The notes beneath the pieces were generated by a model, which had not been told where the DNA came from, did no database searches, and was given only the letters and a program-made list of their open reading frames with translations. Position numbers and translations under genes: made by a program. Below are positions 1 to 9,681 of a DNA stretch of 64,000 nt, one piece after another. Numbering within the stretch: position 1 is the first letter of the stretch; each line of letters starts with the position of its first letter. The stretch is taken from contig NZ_JAUOEO010000001.1 in assembly GCF_030540825.1 (NCBI RefSeq), forward strand, positions 2,701,001 to 2,765,000. Reading direction: 5' to 3'. The DNA comes from Flavivirga spongiicola. Its GTDB lineage: Bacteria > Bacteroidota > Bacteroidia > Flavobacteriales > Flavobacteriaceae.

Positions 1-1
1 G

Positions 2-1501
2 ATTGTAACTGTAATGGGTCACGTAGATCATGGTAAAACATCACTTCTGGATTATATACGTGAAGAAAATGTAATTGCAGGAGAATCTGGAGGAATTACT
101 CAGCATATTGGAGCATACGGAGTTGAATTAGAAAATGGACAAGAAATTGCATTTCTAGATACACCAGGTCATGAGGCCTTTACAGCAATGCGTGCGCGTG
201 GAGCTCAGGTAACAGACATAGCTATTATTTTAGCTGCTGCAGATGATGATATCATGCCACAAACAAAAGAAGCCATATCACATGCTCAAGCAGCAGGAGT
301 TCCTATTGTTTTTGCTATTAATAAAATAGATAAACCAGATGCTAATCCAGACAAGATTAAAGAAGGGTTGGCGCAAATGAATCTTTTGGTTGAAGATTGG
401 GGTGGTAAAATTCAATCGCATGATATATCAGCAAAAGTAGGTACCGGTGTTAAAGAACTATTAGAAAAAGTATTGCTTGAAGCTGAGTTATTAGAGCTTA
501 AAGCGAATCCAAATAAACCGGCAGTAGGTACGGTAGTGGAAGCCTTTTTGGATAAAGGAAGAGGTTATGTGTCAACTATTTTAGTGCAAGCTGGAACTTT
601 AAAAGTGGGAGATTATGTGTTAGCAGGCCAGCATAGTGGTAAGGTGAAAGCGATGCATGACGAAAGAGGGAACGATGTTGAAGCAGCTGGACCTTCTACA
701 CCTGTCTCTATTCTTGGTTTAGATGGCGCACCGCAGGCAGGTGATAAATTTAATGTATTTGCAGACGAGCGAGAAGCAAAACAAATTGCATCAAAAAGAG
801 CGCAATTGCAACGCGAACAATCTGTTAGAACACAACGTCATATTACACTCGATGAGATTGGTCGTCGTATAGCACTTGGTGATTTCCAAGAATTAAATAT
901 TATCCTTAAAGGTGATGTGGATGGTTCTGTTGAAGCATTAACAGATTCGTTCCAAAAATTATCTACGGAAGAGATTCAAGTTAATATCTTGCATAAAGGT
1001 GTTGGAGCAATTACTGAAAGTGATGTATTATTAGCATCTGCATCCGATGCCATTATTGTTGGGTTTAATGTACGTCCAGTTGGAAATGCAAGAACAATTG
1101 CTGATAAGGAAGAAATCGATATTAGAACATATTCTATTATTTATGATGCAATTAATGACCTTAAAGATGCGATGGAAGGGATGTTATCTCCAGAACTTAA
1201 AGAAGAGATTACAGGAACTGCCGAAATTAGAGAAATATTTAAAGTATCTAAAGTTGGAACTATTGCTGGTTGTATGGTAACCAATGGAAAAATACTTAGA
1301 TCATCTGGTATTCGCTTAATTAGAGATGGTGTGGTAGTTTATACTGGTGAATTAGCGTCATTAAAACGATTTAAAGATGATGCTAAGGAAGTAACAAAAG
1401 GTTACGATTGTGGTATGCAAGTTAAAAACTATAACGATATTAAAGAAGGAGACATCATTGAAGCCTTCCATGAGGTTGAGGTTAAAAAGAAATTGAAATA
1501 A
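2..1501 (+). CDS. infB: Translation initiation factor IF-2, 3' part
   Basis: IF-2 is the GTPase that places initiator tRNA on the 30S subunit and promotes subunit joining. The window opens inside the G domain: reading from base 2, residues IVTV precede the P-loop GHVDHGKT, so the ATG at 14 is internal and the gene continues upstream of the window. G3 (DTPGHEAF) and G4 (NKID) follow, then the beta-barrel domains and the C-terminal fMet-tRNA-binding domain up to the TAA at 1499-1501. The missing part is the long variable N-terminal region. A terminator follows directly. Identification is secure; only the 5' end is absent. Confidence 0.97.
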   Translation: MVTVMGHVDHGKTSLLDYIREENVIAGESGGITQHIGAYGVELENGQEIAFLDTPGHEAFTAMRARGAQVTDIAIILAAADDDIMPQTKEAISHAQAAGVPIVFAINKIDKPDANPDKIKEGLAQMNLLVEDWGGKIQSHDISAKVGTGVKELLEKVLLEAELLELKANPNKPAVGTVVEAFLDKGRGYVSTILVQAGTLKVGDYVLAGQHSGKVKAMHDERGNDVEAAGPSTPVSILGLDGAPQAGDKFNVFADEREAKQIASKRAQLQREQSVRTQRHITLDEIGRRIALGDFQELNIILKGDVDGSVEALTDSFQKLSTEEIQVNILHKGVGAITESDVLLASASDAIIVGFNVRPVGNARTIADKEEIDIRTYSIIYDAINDLKDAMEGMLSPELKEEITGTAEIREIFKVSKVGTIAGCMVTNGKILRSSGIRLIRDGVVVYTGELASLKRFKDDAKEVTKGYDCGMQVKNYNDIKEGDIIEAFHEVEVKKKLK

Positions 1502-1525
1502 TCTTTAAATAAATATTTTAAATAT

Positions 1526-1555
1526 AAAAGATCGTCTTAAGACGGTCTTTTTTGT
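1526..1555 (+). terminator. Rho-independent terminator after infB
   Basis: Inverted repeat AAAAGA-T-CGTC / GACG-G-TCTTTT with a TTAA loop, running into a T-rich tract, 25 bases after the infB stop. Confidence 0.85.
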
Positions 1556-2017
1556 TATTACAAATAATAGCAAAATTATAATTAAATAATATAAGATTAA
1601 AAGCCAGGAACCTAGAAATTATAGGACAAGTTAAATAGTCTTTTAAAATTAAATTTTAATAAACTGAATCTCAAAATGGGTTTAATTAAGTTTATAACTA
1701 CTAGATATATTATATTAAGATGTCTTGGGAAAAATAGTATCAATGCTTTCTGAACCTATTTGTTTAATTTATTATGATACTCGTTTTGTATCATAAATAA
1801 TTTTTTAGCGTCATTCCGAATTTATTCTCGAAATCCCATAAAAGTAATAATCAAATATTTATAAAGAGAACCTGAAACAAGTTCAGGTTGACGCACTCAT
1901 TTATGACTAATTAGAGATAATCAAAATTTATTTATTATTAATTGAGTACAAAATTATTTTGTAGTGACGAAGTTTTTCTTAGTTTTAGATAACTAACCAA
2001 CCAAAAACCCTTAATAG
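1556..2017. other. Non-coding region with small palindromes
   Basis: No convincing gene is seen here. It contains a 9-bp hairpin TTATGATAC/GTATCATAA at 1772-1796 followed by a short T run (possible second terminator), and a palindrome AACCTGAA...TTCAGGTT at 1869-1889. The second belongs to the type of short dispersed palindrome found in many intergenic spaces of this window. Confidence 0.6.
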
Positions 2018-2164
2018 ATGAATTTTTTTAGAACTAAAAACGATGAAAAAAGTGATTCGGCTAATATGTTTGTTGAAGCAGCTACAACAGGAATAGCCCT
2101 GTTTTTTACAGGAATGATTCTTTATGGTATTTATATCATATTTAGCTGGTTGGTGGGTGGGTGA
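2018..2164 (+). CDS. Small single-pass membrane protein, 48 aa
   Basis: ATG at 2018, stop TGA at 2162-2164, 48 codons. The protein starts MNFFRTKNDEKSDSAN (charged, soluble) and then has one hydrophobic helix (about residues 22-46) ending WLVGG. A hydrophilic head with one clean transmembrane segment is typical of real short membrane proteins rather than chance translation of AT-rich DNA. It lies between infB and the tail-collar protein gene, in the same direction. Small proteins after infB are common in Flavobacteriaceae (recollection, not checked). Function is unknown; I do not recognise the family. Confidence 0.6.
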   Translation: MNFFRTKNDEKSDSANMFVEAATTGIALFFTGMILYGIYIIFSWLVGG

Positions 2165-2282
2165 TTAAGCTTATAAATGCATAAGAATCATAAGTGCGTA
2201 TGGTTTAGTATTTGAGTAGCCTATTCTATTGTGAAATAAATTTAATACATTGTTATCGTAAATTTTAAATTCAAAAACTCTT

Positions 2283-2768
2283 ATGAAGACCAGATTCTCA
2301 GTTTTATTGCTATTCTTTATGTTTTCAATGAATGTTACATTGCATGCTCAAGACGAGCCTCTTTTAGGAGAGATTAAAATGTTTGCAGGCAATTTTGCAC
2401 CTCGAGGTTGGGCGTTTTGTGATGGGCAATTATTATCCATTGGCCAGAATACTGCGTTATTTTCTTTATTAGGAACTACTTATGGAGGTGATGGAAGAAC
2501 AACTTTTGCTTTACCAGATTTAAGAGGAAGAACACCTGTACATGCTGGGGAAGGGCCATCACTTACACCAATTAGATTAGGTCAAAAAGGGGGGCAAGAA
2601 TCTCAACATCTTAGTGAAATTTATGTGTTAGAGAATGAATCGAAAAGTTCTAAAAAAGTGAGAGTCTTAGGAAACAATGGTGCATATAAAACGCATAATA
2701 CGCGATCACCCTATCTAGGTGTTAAATATATAATTGCTTTACAAGGGACTTATCCGTCAAGATATTAA
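2283..2768 (+). CDS. Secreted phage tail collar (MdpB-like) domain protein
   Basis: A 161-aa protein with a signal peptide (MKTRFSVLLLFFMFSMNVTLHAQ, cleavage expected near residue 23) followed by a tail-collar domain. Seen: LGEIKMFAGNFAPRGWAFCDGQ, then SIGQNTALFSLLGTTYGGDG and FALPDLRGRTPVH, the hallmark order of the collar/microcystin-dependent-protein family. The family is known from phage tail fibres and from bacterial proteins of uncertain function. The isolated setting without phage genes argues for a domesticated exported protein. Its stop overlaps the stop of the convergent SPOR gene by 4 bases. The family call is good, the function unknown. Confidence 0.85.
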   Translation: MKTRFSVLLLFFMFSMNVTLHAQDEPLLGEIKMFAGNFAPRGWAFCDGQLLSIGQNTALFSLLGTTYGGDGRTTFALPDLRGRTPVHAGEGPSLTPIRLGQKGGQESQHLSEIYVLENESKSSKKVRVLGNNGAYKTHNTRSPYLGVKYIIALQGTYPSRY

Positions 2769-3163
2769 TTTTTCTTCTTTTTAGGTTTAAATATAAAAGC
2801 ATGAGGAAATTTTTTCTTCACTTTTTTTAGTGCTCTATCAGCTTCTAAGCGTGTTCTAAAATTACCTACCCAAATTTTAAAATTTGGTGGTTCGTATTGA
2901 ATAGTGGGATTCCAAACGGTAAATGAATTACGAAACTCTTTTTGAGCACTTTTTGCATCAGCACGATTCCCAGAATAGATTTGTATTTTATATCTGCTAG
3001 GATCTTCCTCATTTTTATTCATCTCTTTTTTGAGATTTAATAAAGTAGTTATGTTTTTGTCTTGATTTACAGTAACATTGCCTTGTTGAGCTGAACAATA
3101 AAACGAAGTAAATGCAAAACAAATAATGCTTAAAAAGCTAATTTTTAGATTCAATGGCTTCAT
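2765..3163 (-). CDS. SPOR-domain periplasmic protein
   Basis: A 132-aa protein on the reverse strand. Residues 1-25 form a signal peptide ending CSAQQ. The rest contains one SPOR-like repeat: RYKIQIYSGNRADAKSAQ, a middle strand, then FKIWVGNFRTRLEADRALKKVK and PHAFIFKPKKKK. SPOR domains bind denuded peptidoglycan glycan strands, so a cell-wall or division-site role is likely (inference). It converges on the tail-collar gene and its 5' end faces the act operon, so the 3164-3377 space probably holds divergent promoters. Confidence 0.82.
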   Translation of the reverse strand: MKPLNLKISFLSIICFAFTSFYCSAQQGNVTVNQDKNITTLLNLKKEMNKNEEDPSRYKIQIYSGNRADAKSAQKEFRNSFTVWNPTIQYEPPNFKIWVGNFRTRLEADRALKKVKKKFPHAFIFKPKKKKN

Positions 3164-3287
3164 ATTTTAAATATATTTATACAAATGTATACGTTATAAA
3201 CTTAATTACAGTCCTTTTTATTATTTAGAATTCTTCTAAATTAGCAATTAACACTTATCTAACATTTCTAGAATCGACTTTAAGTAT

Positions 3288-3295
3288 TACTTTTG
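3288..3295 (+). promoter_or_regulatory. -7 box TACTTTTG for the act-cox operon
   Basis: Exact match to the Bacteroidota -7 consensus TAnnTTTG, about 40-90 bases before the two possible actA starts. No clear TTG -33 box at the expected spacing, so confidence is moderate. Confidence 0.5.
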
Positions 3296-3377
3296 CCTGA
3301 GATTTTACAAGTATGATATTTATCATAGAATAATGAAAAAATCATACCAAAGTTTAGAAGTTAATTTAACCAACAAT

Positions 3378-4676
3378 ATGGAAAAGGTGATTCACCGTAA
3401 ATTAAGGAAAAACATTCTTCGTTTAGGCTTAATTATTTTATTAGCGTTTACAACCTCTCTTTCTGCTCAGGAAGGAGATCCAGCAAAAGGAAAATCTTTA
3501 TTTAATGCCAATTGTGCTGCTTGTCATCAACTAGATAAAAAAATGACAGGTCCTGCATTACGTCATGTTGAACAACGTTTGTCTGATGAACAAGGTTTAG
3601 ACAGAGATTGGATTAGTGCTTGGATACGTAACAGTGCAGGTGTCATTAAATCTGGTGATGCATACGCAAACAAAATTTATAATGATTATGGTGGAGCAGC
3701 GATGACTGCTATGCCTCAATTATCGGATGATGATATAAATAATATTCTTGCATATACCGCTGAAGAAAAAGCAGCTCCTGCCGTTGCGGCAGTAGCGACG
3801 GAATCGACTACAGGGACGTCGGATATAGGAGGTATTTCAAACGAACTTATTTTAGGAGCTCTAGCAATCCTATTTATATTGTTAGCTGCTGGTTTATTTG
3901 TGGTAAACAAAACATTACGTCGTTTTGCTTCGGTACAAAATATAGAGTTATCAGAAGCTACAGAAAGAACACCATTATGGGAGGCTTTTGTTAAGAATCA
4001 ATTCTTAATGTTGGTAACAGCTATATTTTTCTTATTGGCTAGTGCATATTTTGTTTTTGGGTATTTCATGCAAATTGGTGTTGATCAAGGATATGAGCCT
4101 GTACAGCCAATACATTATTCACATAAAATTCATGCTGGTGATAACGGTATCGATTGTAAATACTGTCACTCTTCTGCAAGAGTAAGTAAAACATCTGGTA
4201 TTCCTTCATTAAATGTATGTATGAATTGTCATAAATCTATATATGAAGTTGCTCCGGAAACTTTGGCTGAAGGCAATAAAATAGGTATAGATTATAATGC
4301 CGAAATTCAAAAATTATATGCAGCAGCAGGATGGGACGATGCTGAGCAAAAATATACAGGGAATTCTCAACCAGTAAAATGGGTGCGTATTCATAACTTA
4401 CCGGATTTTGTTTACTTTAACCACTCGCAACACGTCACTGTTGCAGGAATTGAGTGTCAAACGTGTCATGGTCCTGTTGAAGAAATGGAAGTGATGTATC
4501 AGCATGCACCATTAACAATGGGTTGGTGTATTGAGTGTCACAGAACAACTAATGTGAATGTAAAAGACAATGCTTACTATACAAAAATACATGAAGAGTT
4601 ATCTAAAAAGTATGGTGTAGATAAGTTAACAGCTGCTCAAATGGGTGGACTGGAATGTGGTAAGTGTCACTATTAA
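3378..4676 (+). CDS. actA: Alternative Complex III subunit ActA, multihaem cytochrome c
   Basis: ActA carries electrons from the quinol-oxidising complex to the terminal oxidase. Six CxxCH haem motifs are visible: CAACH in an N-terminal monohaem domain, then CKYCH, CMNCH, CQTCH, CIECH and CGKCH in the C-terminal multihaem part. Two membrane segments (ILGALAILFILLAAGLFVV and FLMLVTAIFFLLASAYFVF) separate them. I start it at ATG 3378 (MEKVIHRKLRKN) because this gives a normal signal peptide ending LSAQ; an in-frame ATG at 3333 would add 15 residues. It is the first gene of actABCDEF-coxB-coxA. The usual family description is a pentahaem protein, so the N-terminal monohaem domain is an addition. 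Confidence 0.93.
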   Translation: MEKVIHRKLRKNILRLGLIILLAFTTSLSAQEGDPAKGKSLFNANCAACHQLDKKMTGPALRHVEQRLSDEQGLDRDWISAWIRNSAGVIKSGDAYANKIYNDYGGAAMTAMPQLSDDDINNILAYTAEEKAAPAVAAVATESTTGTSDIGGISNELILGALAILFILLAAGLFVVNKTLRRFASVQNIELSEATERTPLWEAFVKNQFLMLVTAIFFLLASAYFVFGYFMQIGVDQGYEPVQPIHYSHKIHAGDNGIDCKYCHSSARVSKTSGIPSLNVCMNCHKSIYEVAPETLAEGNKIGIDYNAEIQKLYAAAGWDDAEQKYTGNSQPVKWVRIHNLPDFVYFNHSQHVTVAGIECQTCHGPVEEMEVMYQHAPLTMGWCIECHRTTNVNVKDNAYYTKIHEELSKKYGVDKLTAAQMGGLECGKCHY

Positions 4677-4687
4677 TATTATTTTTC

Positions 4688-4757
4688 TTTTCCGCGAAGG
4701 CGGAAAACTTTAAATAGAATTAAAATTTTGTTTTTCGTTAAAAACGAAAAACTTTAA
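4688..4757 (+). repeat. Two tandem hairpins between actA and actB
   Basis: TTTTCCGCgaagGCGGAAAA and TTTTTCGTtaaaAACGAAAAA each precede the same sequence CTTTAAA. They lie in the longest gap inside the operon (114 bases). Possible mRNA stability or processing element (inference). Confidence 0.55.
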
Positions 4758-4790
4758 AATAAATAATAAGAAGTAATTCAATTATATAAT

Positions 4791-7700
4791 ATGTCATCAA
4801 ACAAGAAATACTGGAAAAGTGTTGAGGAGCTAAACGAGAATAGCTCTATTGTTGAGGCGCTAAAACAAAACGAGTTCGTAGAAGAAATTCCTACTGATGA
4901 ATTTTTAGGTGATAAAGATACATTAGAGGCTACATCTACAACGCGTCGCGATTTCTTAAAATATGTAGGTTTTAGTACTGCAGCTGCTTCGTTAGCGGCT
5001 TGTGAAGGTCCTGTTAAAAAATCTATTCCTTATGTTGTGCAACCAACAGAAATTATTCCTGGTGTTGCTAACTATTATGCAACTACCATTGCAGATGGAT
5101 TTGATTTTGCGAGTGTTTTAGTTAAAACGAGAGAAGGGCGTCCAATTAAAATTGAAAACAACACCATGGCAGCTACTAATGGTAGTGCTAATGCTAGAGT
5201 GAATGCTTCAGTTTTAGGTTTGTATGACAGTCTAAGAGTTCAAGGGCCTAGAAAAGGAGAAGCATCTATTTCTTGGGATACTTTTGATTCTGAGACCAGT
5301 CAGAAATTAACAAATACTGCAGCTGCAAATAAAGCGATTGTGTTATTAACACAAACTTTTGCGAGTCCATCTACGAGTAAGTTGATTTCAGAATTTAAAG
5401 AAAAATATGGTAATGTTCGTCATGTAGTTTATGATGCTGTTTCAGAGTCTGCTGCATTAGATGCTTACCAAGCTAAATATAACGAACGTGGATTAGCAAA
5501 TTACAATTTCGCTAAAGCCATGACTATCGTTTCTATTGGAGCTGATTTCTTAGGAGATTGGCAAGGTGGTGGTTTTGATGCTGGGTATTCTAAAAATAGA
5601 GTGCCAGATCATGGTAAAATGTCGCGTCACGTGCAATTTGAGTCTAATATGTCTTTAACTGGAGCTAATGCAGACAAACGTGTGCCATTAACACCAACGC
5701 AGCAAAAATTAGCTTTAGCTAAATTGTATAGTTTAGTTACTGGAAACAATGTTTCAGTAAATGGACTTCCGGAAAAAGTTGAAGCAGCTGTTAAAAGCGC
5801 CGCTTCTCAACTTAAGAAAGCAGGAAGTAATGGTGTTGTCGTTACAGGAATTCAAGATGTAAACGCTCAAACAGTTGTTTTAGAGATAAACGAGGCTCTA
5901 GCTAGTAAAGCGTTTGATAAAACAGCACCTATTAAAACAAGACAAGGTAGCGACGAAGCAGTAACTAAGTTAATTGCTGATATGAAAGCTGGACATGTTG
6001 GAGCACTTATTATGAGTGGTGTTAATCCAGTTTATAGCTTACCAAATGCTTCAGATTTTGTTGAAGGATTGAAAAATGTTGGTTTATCTGTAGCATTTTC
6101 TTTAAAAGCGGATGAAACATCTTCACTTACAAATTATCTTGCAGCAGCACCTCATTATTTAGAATCTTGGGGAGATGTTGAAATCAAAAAAGGACACTAT
6201 GGTTTAATACAACCAACAATTCGCCCTTTATTTGATACTAGGCAATTTCAAGAAACTTTATTAAAATGGACAGGAAATGATGTTTCATACCATGATTACA
6301 TTAAAGAAGCTTGGGGAACCGATGTTTTAGGAGGAAGTTCTTTTAACAAAGCATTACATGATGGTGTGTTTGTTGGAGCTATTGAGACTGAAGTTGAAGA
6401 TACAACTACTGAAGCTGAAACTGATGCTGATGAATCTGCTGAAGCAACATCTTCTTCAGGAAATGCAGCTCAATCACTTGTAACTTCTGCAAAAAGCAAC
6501 GGATTAGAATTAACATTATATACCAAAGTAGGTATGGGAGATGGGCAACAAGCCAATAACCCATGGTTACAAGAGTTTCCAGATCCAATTACAAGAACAT
6601 CTTGGGATAACTATTTAACAGTTTCCAAAGCTGATGCAGATACATTAGGTTTGACAAATCATCATGTGGCGGATGGCGCATTGAATGGTAGTTATGCAAA
6701 AGTAACTGTAAATGATGTATCTGTAACTGCTCCAGTAATGATTCAACCAGGACAAGCAAAAGGTTCTGTTGGTTTAGCACTTGGATATGGAAAAACATTA
6801 GGTTTAAAAACAGAAATGCAAACAGGTGTTAATGCTTATGCATTATACCAAAACTTTAATGCAGTACAAAACGTAACAATAGAGAAGGTTGCTGGTGAGC
6901 ATGAATTTGCTTCAGTACAGTTACACAATACCTTAATGGGGCGTGGAGACATTGTTAAAGAAACTACTTTAGAGATATTCAATACTAAAGATAAGAAATA
7001 CTGGAATGCTATTCCTGTAGTGTCTTTAAATCATGAAGAAACTCCGGTAACATCACCAGAGGTAGATTTATGGGATGAATTTGATCGCTCTATTGGACAT
7101 CACTTCAATTTATCGGTAGACTTAAACGCTTGTACAGGATGTGGAGCTTGTGTGATTGCTTGTCATGCAGAAAACAATGTGCCAGTAGTTGGTAAGACAG
7201 AAGTACGTCGTAGCCGTGATATGCATTGGTTACGTATAGATAGATATTATTCATCTGAAGAATCATTTGATGGCGATAATACTAAAAAGGATGAGATATC
7301 TGGATTAGGAAGCTCATTGAGTGAATTTGGTGAAATGGAAAATGCTTCTGAGAACCCTCAAGTAGCATTCCAACCAGTCATGTGTCAGCATTGTAATCAT
7401 GCACCTTGTGAAACTGTATGCCCTGTGGCGGCAACATCACATGGTCGTCAAGGTCAGAACCATATGGCATATAACCGTTGTGTAGGTACTAGGTATTGTG
7501 CAAATAACTGTCCTTATAAAGTACGTCGTTTTAACTGGTTCTTATATAACGGAAATGATGAGTTCGATTATTATATGAATGATGATCTGGGACGTATGGT
7601 ATTAAATCCAGATGTGGTTGTGCGTTCTCGTGGTGTGATGGAAAAATGTTCTATGTGTATTCAAATGACACAAAAAACAATTCTGGATGCAAAACGTGAC

Positions 7701-7907
7701 GGACGAGAAATTAAGGATGGTGAATTCCAAACAGCATGTTCTGCAGCTTGTAGTAGCGGTGCTATGTCATTTGGAGATATCAATGATAAAGAAAGTAAAG
7801 TTGCAAAACTTTTAAAAGATAATCGTATGTATCACTTATTAGAAAGTGTTGGTACTAAGCCAAATGTGCAGTATCAAACAAAAGTGAGAAATACAACTGA
7901 AGCATAA
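4791..7907 (+). CDS. actB: Alternative Complex III subunit ActB, iron-sulfur protein
   Basis: ActB is the large periplasmic subunit that resembles molybdopterin oxidoreductases fused to an FeS protein. The 1038-aa product has a Tat-type motif TTRRDFLKYVGF followed by AAASLAACEG (residues about 50-72), which could also give lipidation. The middle is the molybdopterin-like domain, in this family normally without cofactor. From about residue 775 come ferredoxin-like cysteine clusters: CTGCGACVIACH, CQHCNHAPCETVCP, CVGTRYCANNCPY and CSMC...CSAACSSGA. An acidic/serine linker (EVEDTTTEAETDADESAEATSSS) interrupts the first domain. The gap to actC is 28 bases. Confidence 0.95.
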   Translation: MSSNKKYWKSVEELNENSSIVEALKQNEFVEEIPTDEFLGDKDTLEATSTTRRDFLKYVGFSTAAASLAACEGPVKKSIPYVVQPTEIIPGVANYYATTIADGFDFASVLVKTREGRPIKIENNTMAATNGSANARVNASVLGLYDSLRVQGPRKGEASISWDTFDSETSQKLTNTAAANKAIVLLTQTFASPSTSKLISEFKEKYGNVRHVVYDAVSESAALDAYQAKYNERGLANYNFAKAMTIVSIGADFLGDWQGGGFDAGYSKNRVPDHGKMSRHVQFESNMSLTGANADKRVPLTPTQQKLALAKLYSLVTGNNVSVNGLPEKVEAAVKSAASQLKKAGSNGVVVTGIQDVNAQTVVLEINEALASKAFDKTAPIKTRQGSDEAVTKLIADMKAGHVGALIMSGVNPVYSLPNASDFVEGLKNVGLSVAFSLKADETSSLTNYLAAAPHYLESWGDVEIKKGHYGLIQPTIRPLFDTRQFQETLLKWTGNDVSYHDYIKEAWGTDVLGGSSFNKALHDGVFVGAIETEVEDTTTEAETDADESAEATSSSGNAAQSLVTSAKSNGLELTLYTKVGMGDGQQANNPWLQEFPDPITRTSWDNYLTVSKADADTLGLTNHHVADGALNGSYAKVTVNDVSVTAPVMIQPGQAKGSVGLALGYGKTLGLKTEMQTGVNAYALYQNFNAVQNVTIEKVAGEHEFASVQLHNTLMGRGDIVKETTLEIFNTKDKKYWNAIPVVSLNHEETPVTSPEVDLWDEFDRSIGHHFNLSVDLNACTGCGACVIACHAENNVPVVGKTEVRRSRDMHWLRIDRYYSSEESFDGDNTKKDEISGLGSSLSEFGEMENASENPQVAFQPVMCQHCNHAPCETVCPVAATSHGRQGQNHMAYNRCVGTRYCANNCPYKVRRFNWFLYNGNDEFDYYMNDDLGRMVLNPDVVVRSRGVMEKCSMCIQMTQKTILDAKRDGREIKDGEFQTACSAACSSGAMSFGDINDKESKVAKLLKDNRMYHLLESVGTKPNVQYQTKVRNTTEA

Positions 7908-7935
7908 ATCTAATTAAAGAATCAATTATATAATT

Positions 7936-9672
7936 ATGGCGTCTCATTACGAAGCACCTATTAGAAGACCTTTAGTTACAGGGGAAAAATCATATCACGA
8001 TGTTACCGTAGATGTGGCAAAGCCTGTAGAAGGAAAAGCAAATAAACAATGGTGGATAGTTTTTGGTATTTCACTTGCCGCTTTTCTTTGGGGAATTGGA
8101 TGTATTATTTATACCATATCAACAGGTATTGGAACTTGGGGTTTAAACAAGACCGTAGGTTGGGCCTGGGATATTACTAACTTCGTTTGGTGGGTTGGTA
8201 TTGGTCACGCAGGAACACTTATTTCTGCAGTACTATTATTATTCCGTCAAAAATGGAGAATGGCCATTAACCGTTCTGCAGAAGCCATGACCATATTCTC
8301 TGTTGTTCAGGCAGGATTGTTCCCAATTATTCACATGGGGCGTCCATGGTTAGGCTATTGGGTGTTACCTATTCCAAATCAATTTGGTTCCTTATGGGTA
8401 AACTTTAACTCCCCATTACTATGGGATGTATTTGCAATATCTACGTATTTATCGGTCTCATTAGTATTCTGGTGGACAGGTTTATTACCAGATTTTGCAA
8501 TGCTTAGAGATAGAGCTATCAAACCATTTCAAAAGAAAATATACGCATTATTAAGTTTTGGATGGTCAGGTCGTGCTAAAGATTGGCAACGTTTTGAAGA
8601 AGTATCTTTGGTACTTGCAGGTTTAGCAACACCATTAGTACTTTCAGTACATACCATTGTATCATTTGACTTCGCGACATCGGTAATTCCGGGTTGGCAT
8701 ACCACCATTTTCCCACCTTATTTTGTTGCAGGAGCGGTATTCTCAGGATTTGCTATGGTAAACACATTGCTTATTATTATGAGAAAAGTGTGTAACCTCG
8801 AAGATTATATAACAGTACAACACATCGAATTAATGAACATAGTCATTATGATTACAGGTTCTATAGTAGGTGTAGCATATATCACTGAGTTATTTATTGC
8901 ATGGTATTCTGGTGTAGAATATGAACAATATGCATTCTTAAACAGAGCAACAGGACCTTACTGGTGGGCATATTGGGCAATGATGACTTGTAACGTATTC
9001 TCTCCACAATTCATGTGGTTCAAAAAACTAAGAACAAGTATTATGTTCTCTTTCTTTATCTCTATTGTGGTAAACATAGGCATGTGGTTTGAGCGTTTTG
9101 TAATTATTGTAACATCGTTGCATAGAGATTATTTACCATCATCATGGACCATGTTCTCACCAACATTTGTAGATATAGGAATCTTTGTAGGAACGATTGG
9201 ATTCTTCTTTGTATTATTCTTATTGTACTCAAGAACATTTCCGGTAATAGCACAAGCAGAGGTTAAAACGATTTTGAAATCTTCTGGAGAACGATATAAG
9301 AAAATTAGAGAAAGAGGAGACAGTTTAGTAGGTACAGGAGTCGATGCAAGAACTTCTGGAGGACAAACTTCTAAACCAGCTGCTACAGCTGCTGAAACTC
9401 CAGACGAAGATAATTCAGCTAAAGTAAGTGACTTACTTGGAAGCATTGGAGCTTTTGATGCTACTACTCAGACAGCTGATGACTTGAAGAAAGTAAATGG
9501 TATCGGACCTAAAATGGAAGAAACGCTTAATAGCATAGGTATTTATACCTTCCTTCAGGTTAGTAAGATGACGAAAAAAGAATATGACTTGTTAGATTCT
9601 ATTACAGGTTCTTTCCCAGGAAGAGCAGAACGTGATGATTGGTCTGGACAAGCTAAAAATTTAATAAACTAA
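7936..9672 (+). CDS. actC: Alternative Complex III subunit ActC (NrfD-like) with C-terminal helix-hairpin-helix domain
   Basis: Quinol-interacting membrane subunit of the NrfD/PsrC family, 578 aa. Residues 40 to about 440 contain about ten membrane helices, with motifs such as WWVGIGHAGTLISAVLLLF and HMGRPWLGYWVLP. After a Ser/Thr/Ala-rich linker (about 455-505) there is an extra domain: DDLKKVNGIGPKMEETLNSI followed by GIYTFLQVSKMTKKEYDLLD and GRAERDDWSGQAKNLI. This is a helix-hairpin-helix module of the kind found in DNA-binding proteins and, in some Bacteroidota, attached to unrelated proteins. The core call is certain; what the added domain does is unknown. Confidence 0.95.
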   Translation: MASHYEAPIRRPLVTGEKSYHDVTVDVAKPVEGKANKQWWIVFGISLAAFLWGIGCIIYTISTGIGTWGLNKTVGWAWDITNFVWWVGIGHAGTLISAVLLLFRQKWRMAINRSAEAMTIFSVVQAGLFPIIHMGRPWLGYWVLPIPNQFGSLWVNFNSPLLWDVFAISTYLSVSLVFWWTGLLPDFAMLRDRAIKPFQKKIYALLSFGWSGRAKDWQRFEEVSLVLAGLATPLVLSVHTIVSFDFATSVIPGWHTTIFPPYFVAGAVFSGFAMVNTLLIIMRKVCNLEDYITVQHIELMNIVIMITGSIVGVAYITELFIAWYSGVEYEQYAFLNRATGPYWWAYWAMMTCNVFSPQFMWFKKLRTSIMFSFFISIVVNIGMWFERFVIIVTSLHRDYLPSSWTMFSPTFVDIGIFVGTIGFFFVLFLLYSRTFPVIAQAEVKTILKSSGERYKKIRERGDSLVGTGVDARTSGGQTSKPAATAAETPDEDNSAKVSDLLGSIGAFDATTQTADDLKKVNGIGPKMEETLNSIGIYTFLQVSKMTKKEYDLLDSITGSFPGRAERDDWSGQAKNLIN

Positions 9673-9681
9673 ATATAGTCA

